A DNA stretch of 64,000 nt from an uncultured Collinsella sp. (GTDB taxonomy: Bacteria > Actinomycetota > Coriobacteriia > Coriobacteriales > Coriobacteriaceae). The position numbers and the translations under genes are program-made. The stretch lies in contig UQHK01000003.1 in the NCBI GenBank assembly GCA_900540855.1, positions 124,001-188,000 on the forward strand, written 5' to 3'. Positions 60,213 through 64,000 of this stretch are shown here, one piece after another. The notes under the pieces were generated by a model, which was not told where the DNA came from, ran no database searches, and worked only from the letters and a program-made list of their open reading frames with translations. How positions within the stretch are numbered: position 1 is the stretch's first letter; each line of letters opens with the position of its first letter.

Positions 60213-63200
60213 ATGAGAAAAGGGCTTTGGAGGATGGCCGCAGGCATCTGTGTTGCTTTAACGGCGGCAACGTTTGGGCTGACGGTGGCCGCCCCGCATG
60301 CGGATGCTGTCATGCTGGAGTCGCAGGACGGTTCCATGGGTGCATCGTTTCTCCCATACGATTCGTCTACAGGCGATGTGTGGTCAGAATTTGATGTCGC
60401 TGTTGGACAGACGGTGAAAGGAAGGCTTTCCTTTTTTAATAAAAATCACGAATGGGCGCACATTGACCCTAGCGATATCGATATCACATCGTCTGACGAG
60501 GATATCGCTAAGGTAAGTTATGAGTCACATAGTTGGGTATTGACAATTAGCCCCACCAAAGTTGGCACAACGACTATAACCCTGAAGAGCAAGACCGACG
60601 AGAGTTTAAACGGTTCTCTTAAGATTAAAAGTGTGGCTAAAGTCAATCCAATTAAGGTCAGTTTCGTTTCTTACGACCAATCTGGTGCGACGACAAACAC
60701 CGCAACGCTGGGTTACACGGATGATTGTCCGCAAAAATGCGGGAACACGCATTATGCATTACTAGAGGGGAGAGTTGACGTTCGTCCCGTGGACGAGAGC
60801 CGTGCGGCCACATATTTTGTTATTAAGGAAGACCCCTCAAAGGATTCCAAAGTCCAGGCAAGGGTGAATTCGAATTATTCATCATATGGAACTTCCGAGC
60901 TAAGCGCTTCTTTGCAACTCGAGGCGTTGTCGAAAGATGCTAAAGAGGCCAAGGTTCTTGTCGACTATTGCAACGGTGAAGTTGAGACGAAGAAGCTATG
61001 TGATGTTGTAACCGAGAATCAGGAGCCCGGATTCAATGAGCGTGGGAACAAAAAGCAAAAGATGCTGGTTGGGGACAGCTATTATCTGACTGCCATTCTC
61101 AACGTTTCTCCAAATGAAGTACTGAAGGCATGCCAGCGCGCACATTGGGGTGCGGACTTTGGCGCTGTAACCTATTCTCTGGAAAGCAACGATGTCGTTG
61201 AGCTTATCGATGGTGAAAACTCGTTTAAGGCAATAAAGCCTGGCACCGTTAAGGCTCATGCTCGTGATGGCCTTGGCAATGACCATCCCTTTGAGATAAA
61301 GGTTGTCGACCCTGCGGAAGTGAGCCTTTCGAAGGCTAAGTTTGTGTCGAGCGATTATACATTTCCCTGTGAGGTCAGTTCAGATAGTATATCCAAAGAT
61401 TGGCTTTGGCTGGAATGTGACAGGGGGTTTGAATATCCAAAGGGCGTGCTGAGCAAAAGCGCTGAGGAATTGATGGACTCCTATGCCGGCGCAAAGTATT
61501 CTTTCACTTCAGATAATCCCGATGTCCTCGAGGTAAAAGGACCGATGTTTAGTGGTGGCAGTTACTTGGGGTATTTAGTGCCTCATAGTTACGGCGATGC
61601 AACGGTTTCAATGTACTTGGGTGGTCGTCTCTGCGACACGATGACCGTTCATGTTGTCAAGCCTGGCGAGGAGCCTGCAAAGACTGCGGTTTCCATTGCG
61701 GACAGCTACTCAACCTCCATGGATAAAGGCACGACTCAGCAGCTGAAGGCAAAGGTCTCCCCTGATGACAAGGCCAGCCAGGTTGTTTGGTCCTCTTCCA
61801 ACGAGAGCGTCCTTACCGTCGACGCTAACGGTCTTGTTACCGCTGTCGGTGACGGTGATGCCACGATCACGGCAACGGTTGATGGGGTCTCTGCAACCAC
61901 GGATACAATTACGGTAACCACTCCGGTCGTAAAGGTCTCGGGCGTCAGCCTCAGCGCGTCGAATCTTAAGCTTGCTGTGGGCGGTGAGCCCTCGACGTTG
62001 ACCGCAGCGGTTGAGCCCAACAATGCAACGAATAAGAATGTGTCCTGGTCTTCGAGCGACCCGGAGGTCGCCACGGTTGCGGACGGCGTCGTGACCCCGG
62101 TCAAGGCCGGTGCTGCCACGATCACCGTTACCACTGAGGACGGCGAGTATAGCGCCACGTGCAAGGTGACCGTTATTCAGCCTGCTACGGGCATCACGCT
62201 CGATAAGCAGAAGGTCGCGCTTGCGGGCGCTGCAACCGAGCAGCTTAAGGCGGCGGTCGTTCCCGCGGAGGCTAACCAGACAGTTGTTTGGAAGTCCAGC
62301 AATGAGAGCGTCGCTACGGTCGATCAAACCGGAAAGGTGACGGCTGTCTCCAAGGGCGCCGCAACCATCACCGTTTCGACTGAAGACGGCGTCTATTCTC
62401 AGGATTGCGCGGTGACCGTCTCTAATCCCGCAACGAACCTTACGGTCGACCAGACCGCTCTTAACCTTAAGAAGGGCGAAGAGGGCACCGTGAAGATTTC
62501 TCTTGTTGGAGCCCTTGCGGGTGAGGTCGACGAGACCAAGCTTGCTCTGGATGACACGGGCGCTTCGAAGGCGTTTAAGGTTGTCGACAACGGCGATGGC
62601 TCCTACACCGTTACCGCCCTCAAGACCGGTTCTGGCTCATTTGTCATCACTGCAGAGTCGCTCTCCCAAACCGTCTCGGTGACCGTGACCAACCCCGTCC
62701 AGAAAGTCGAGCTCGACAAGACGAGCCTGTCCTTTACCGTCGGTGATGCCTCCGCAAAGCTCTCCGCAACGGTGAGTCCTGCCGATGCAGACGATACGAC
62801 GGTGAGCTGGACCTCCAGCGACTCGTCGATCGCTACGGTCAAAGACGGCGTCGTGACGCCGCTTAAGGCCGGTACCGCCACGATCACCGTCACCTGTGGT
62901 GACAAAACAATGACCTGTACCGTTACTGTAGCGGCGAGGACCATTGCGGGCGTTGCGGGTAGCGACGGAACGGACGTTAGCGTAAACGCCGAGAACAATA
63001 CCGCTGCCGGCATTGCCCAGAACAACAGCATCTCTCTTGTGGTCGAGGAGCCGACAAATCTTACCGACACCGCCAATGCTACGATTTCCGGCCTTGAGCA
63101 GGGGGCTACCAAGGTTGCCGAGAAGCTCGATATCAAGCTTCTCAAGAATGGCGAGGTTATCGAGGACTTCGATGGCATGTCCTTCATCGTTCGCGTCAAG

Positions 63201-63563
63201 ATGACCGCAGCCATGAAGGCGCTCACCAATCTCAAGGTGCTCTACGTTGCCGAGGATGGTTCCACTCAGGCTATGGATACGTGGACCGAGGGCGACTACC
63301 TTTGCTTCCGCACGAGCCACTTCTCGACGTACGTGGTGACAGGCGAGGAGGCCAATGGTGAGCCGGTTCAGCCTACGCAGCCCGTGACGCCGTCCCAGCC
63401 TAGTCAGCAGACGACGACTAAGGTGACCAAAAAGTCTGTTAAGGCTACTAAGGGCGCGCTCGCCAATACGGGCGACCAGGCCCTTGCGGTTGCCTTTATT
63501 GCTACTGTCGCAGGCGTTGCGCTGATCGCTTTCGCTCTTATGCGTAAACGTTTCGAGCGTTAG
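60213..63563 (+). CDS. Large Ig-like (BIG2) repeat surface protein, LANTG sorting signal
   Basis: A 1,116-residue wall protein. Start ATG 60213 gives a signal peptide (ICVALTAATFGLTVAAPHADA); the ribosome-binding site (AGGGGA) is very close, so the start is not certain. Residues ~30-480 are unrecognised and more AT-rich. From ~489 come Ig-like group 2 domains with the pattern WSSSNESVLTVDANGLVTAV and GAATITVT: about 489-570, 572-654, 655-738, a diverged one 739-828, and 829-908. A further domain (about 910-1045), a Pro/Thr/Gln-rich stalk, and LANTG near 1083-1087 with hydrophobic helix and RKRFER tail follow. The gene is bracketed by a duplication of the purB 3' end. Confidence 0.88.
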   Translation: MRKGLWRMAAGICVALTAATFGLTVAAPHADAVMLESQDGSMGASFLPYDSSTGDVWSEFDVAVGQTVKGRLSFFNKNHEWAHIDPSDIDITSSDEDIAKVSYESHSWVLTISPTKVGTTTITLKSKTDESLNGSLKIKSVAKVNPIKVSFVSYDQSGATTNTATLGYTDDCPQKCGNTHYALLEGRVDVRPVDESRAATYFVIKEDPSKDSKVQARVNSNYSSYGTSELSASLQLEALSKDAKEAKVLVDYCNGEVETKKLCDVVTENQEPGFNERGNKKQKMLVGDSYYLTAILNVSPNEVLKACQRAHWGADFGAVTYSLESNDVVELIDGENSFKAIKPGTVKAHARDGLGNDHPFEIKVVDPAEVSLSKAKFVSSDYTFPCEVSSDSISKDWLWLECDRGFEYPKGVLSKSAEELMDSYAGAKYSFTSDNPDVLEVKGPMFSGGSYLGYLVPHSYGDATVSMYLGGRLCDTMTVHVVKPGEEPAKTAVSIADSYSTSMDKGTTQQLKAKVSPDDKASQVVWSSSNESVLTVDANGLVTAVGDGDATITATVDGVSATTDTITVTTPVVKVSGVSLSASNLKLAVGGEPSTLTAAVEPNNATNKNVSWSSSDPEVATVADGVVTPVKAGAATITVTTEDGEYSATCKVTVIQPATGITLDKQKVALAGAATEQLKAAVVPAEANQTVVWKSSNESVATVDQTGKVTAVSKGAATITVSTEDGVYSQDCAVTVSNPATNLTVDQTALNLKKGEEGTVKISLVGALAGEVDETKLALDDTGASKAFKVVDNGDGSYTVTALKTGSGSFVITAESLSQTVSVTVTNPVQKVELDKTSLSFTVGDASAKLSATVSPADADDTTVSWTSSDSSIATVKDGVVTPLKAGTATITVTCGDKTMTCTVTVAARTIAGVAGSDGTDVSVNAENNTAAGIAQNNSISLVVEEPTNLTDTANATISGLEQGATKVAEKLDIKLLKNGEVIEDFDGMSFIVRVKMTAAMKALTNLKVLYVAEDGSTQAMDTWTEGDYLCFRTSHFSTYVVTGEEANGEPVQPTQPVTPSQPSQQTTTKVTKKSVKATKGALANTGDQALAVAFIATVAGVALIAFALMRKRFER

Positions 63564-63576
63564 GGTATCCCGCTCG

Positions 63577-63616
63577 TCACCCGTATCGACACGGTCTTCG
63601 ATCGCCTGGAGCAGCT
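63577..63616 (+). repeat. purB 3'-end segment, right copy
   Basis: Repeats 59865-59904 at 38 of 40 positions and stays in the same codon phase (TRIDTVFDRLEQL). The surrounding DNA (V before, SFE then stop after) differs from true purB. Confidence 0.88.
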
Positions 63617-63672
63617 AAGCTTCGAGTAGGGTTGACCTAATTCGACCGCTTACGGATACATTTCAACCATTG

Positions 63673-63705
63673 GTGCCTTGCCCGTCTTGGGCAAGGCGCT
63701 TTTTT
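63673..63705 (+). terminator. Terminator after the Ig-like surface protein
   Basis: Eleven-bp stem around GCCTTGCCC/GGGCAAGGC with a five-base loop, then TTTTTT. Confidence 0.88.
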
Positions 63706-63770
63706 CGCTGTCGCATATGCGCCCGGGTAATAAAATGAACTTCGACTGCTGTTTCGATGAAAGGGGGCAC

Positions 63771-64000
63771 GTGCCCAGACGCATCAAGCGGGCCACCATC
63801 GTCTCGTTCGCGCTCATACTCCTTGTTGCCGTCTGTGCGGGCGCCCTGACGTATACCGTTCGAAGCAGTTCTTCCTCCTCGAATGAAGCCGACAGAGATC
63901 TCCCGGTGCTCAAGATTGGCGTTACGGATAATGACCCCTATGTGTATGTCGATACCACAGGCGATTATGCCGGTATCGATATCGATATCGCCCTCGAGGC
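63771..64000 (+). CDS. Membrane-anchored solute-binding domain protein (5' part, runs off the right edge)
   Basis: Start GTG 63771, with AAGGGGG upstream. The ~77 visible residues show an N-terminal hydrophobic segment (IVSFALILLVAVCAGALTY) and then LKIGVTDNDPYVYVD and YAGIDIDIALEA, which begin the family-3 periplasmic solute-binding fold (amino-acid type). It could be a free binding protein with a signal anchor or the sensor part of a larger protein. The rest is outside the window. Confidence 0.75.
   Translation, partial: MPRRIKRATIVSFALILLVAVCAGALTYTVRSSSSSSNEADRDLPVLKIGVTDNDPYVYVDTTGDYAGIDIDIALE

Noticed and set aside
63650..63913. Minus-strand open frame near the right edge
   Set aside because: Lies opposite the start of the solute-binding protein and across a terminator; no motif.

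Overview
The window looks like the replication-origin region of a Coriobacteriia (Actinomycetota) chromosome, most probably Collinsella or a close relative. This is an inference from gene order and style: dnaA-dnaN-recF-DUF721-gyrB-gyrA on one side, rpmH-rnpA-yidD-yidC-jag-rsmG-parA-parB on the other, core genes that look GC-rich, GTG/TTG starts, and many sortase-anchored surface proteins. No database search was possible.

Layout. 1-4,790 carries the start of carA (with a PyrR-type leader), a one-TM protein with an ABC exporter, and a NUDIX hydrolase. 4,803-10,910 holds purD, purA, dnaB and rpsF-ssb-rpsR-rplI. 11,371-11,682 has two tRNA-Ser genes. 11,721-12,984 is a single nuclease-like gene bracketed by 77-bp inverted repeats that are themselves hairpins. 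13,120-15,061 has a TRIC-type channel and a bactofilin-like membrane protein. 15,210-22,458 is a three-gene pilus operon (tip, minor and backbone subunits) with no sortase. 22,883-26,206 has typA and small genes; 26,365-26,665 is a tRNA-Ile/Ala/Ile cluster followed by a ~190-bp palindrome. 26,966-38,121 is gyrA, gyrB, DUF721, recF, dnaN, dnaA and an unusual ATPase/winged-helix gene. 38,122-43,507 is the rpmH-parB block. 43,726-54,276 carries rlmN, ddl, a DinG-type helicase, two WYL regulators and a giant M28-like membrane protein. 54,343-57,774 encodes a thioester adhesin. 58,072-58,468 is tRNA-Gly with duplicated 3' fragments. 58,571-63,616 is purB, then a large Ig-like surface protein bracketed by a copy of the purB 3' end. 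The window ends inside a gene for a membrane-anchored solute-binding protein.

How the parts fit. Genes left of about 38.1 kb mostly run leftward and genes to its right mostly rightward. The gaps on both sides of dnaA share an exact 13-base motif, so oriC is probably bipartite and centred there, with three perfect parS sites just upstream of parA. The accessory content is mainly cell surface: five sortase-type substrates in three loci, two with G/C homopolymers at positions that could give phase variation. The most unusual items are the inverted-repeat-bounded nuclease-like gene, the GHKL-ATPase/Q-rich/winged-helix protein beside oriC, the poly-G promoter with the purB-end duplication around the Ig-like protein, the M28-like protein with a ~650-residue insert and altered active-site motifs, and long palindromes near several genes. 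GC statements are by eye or from single-line counts.
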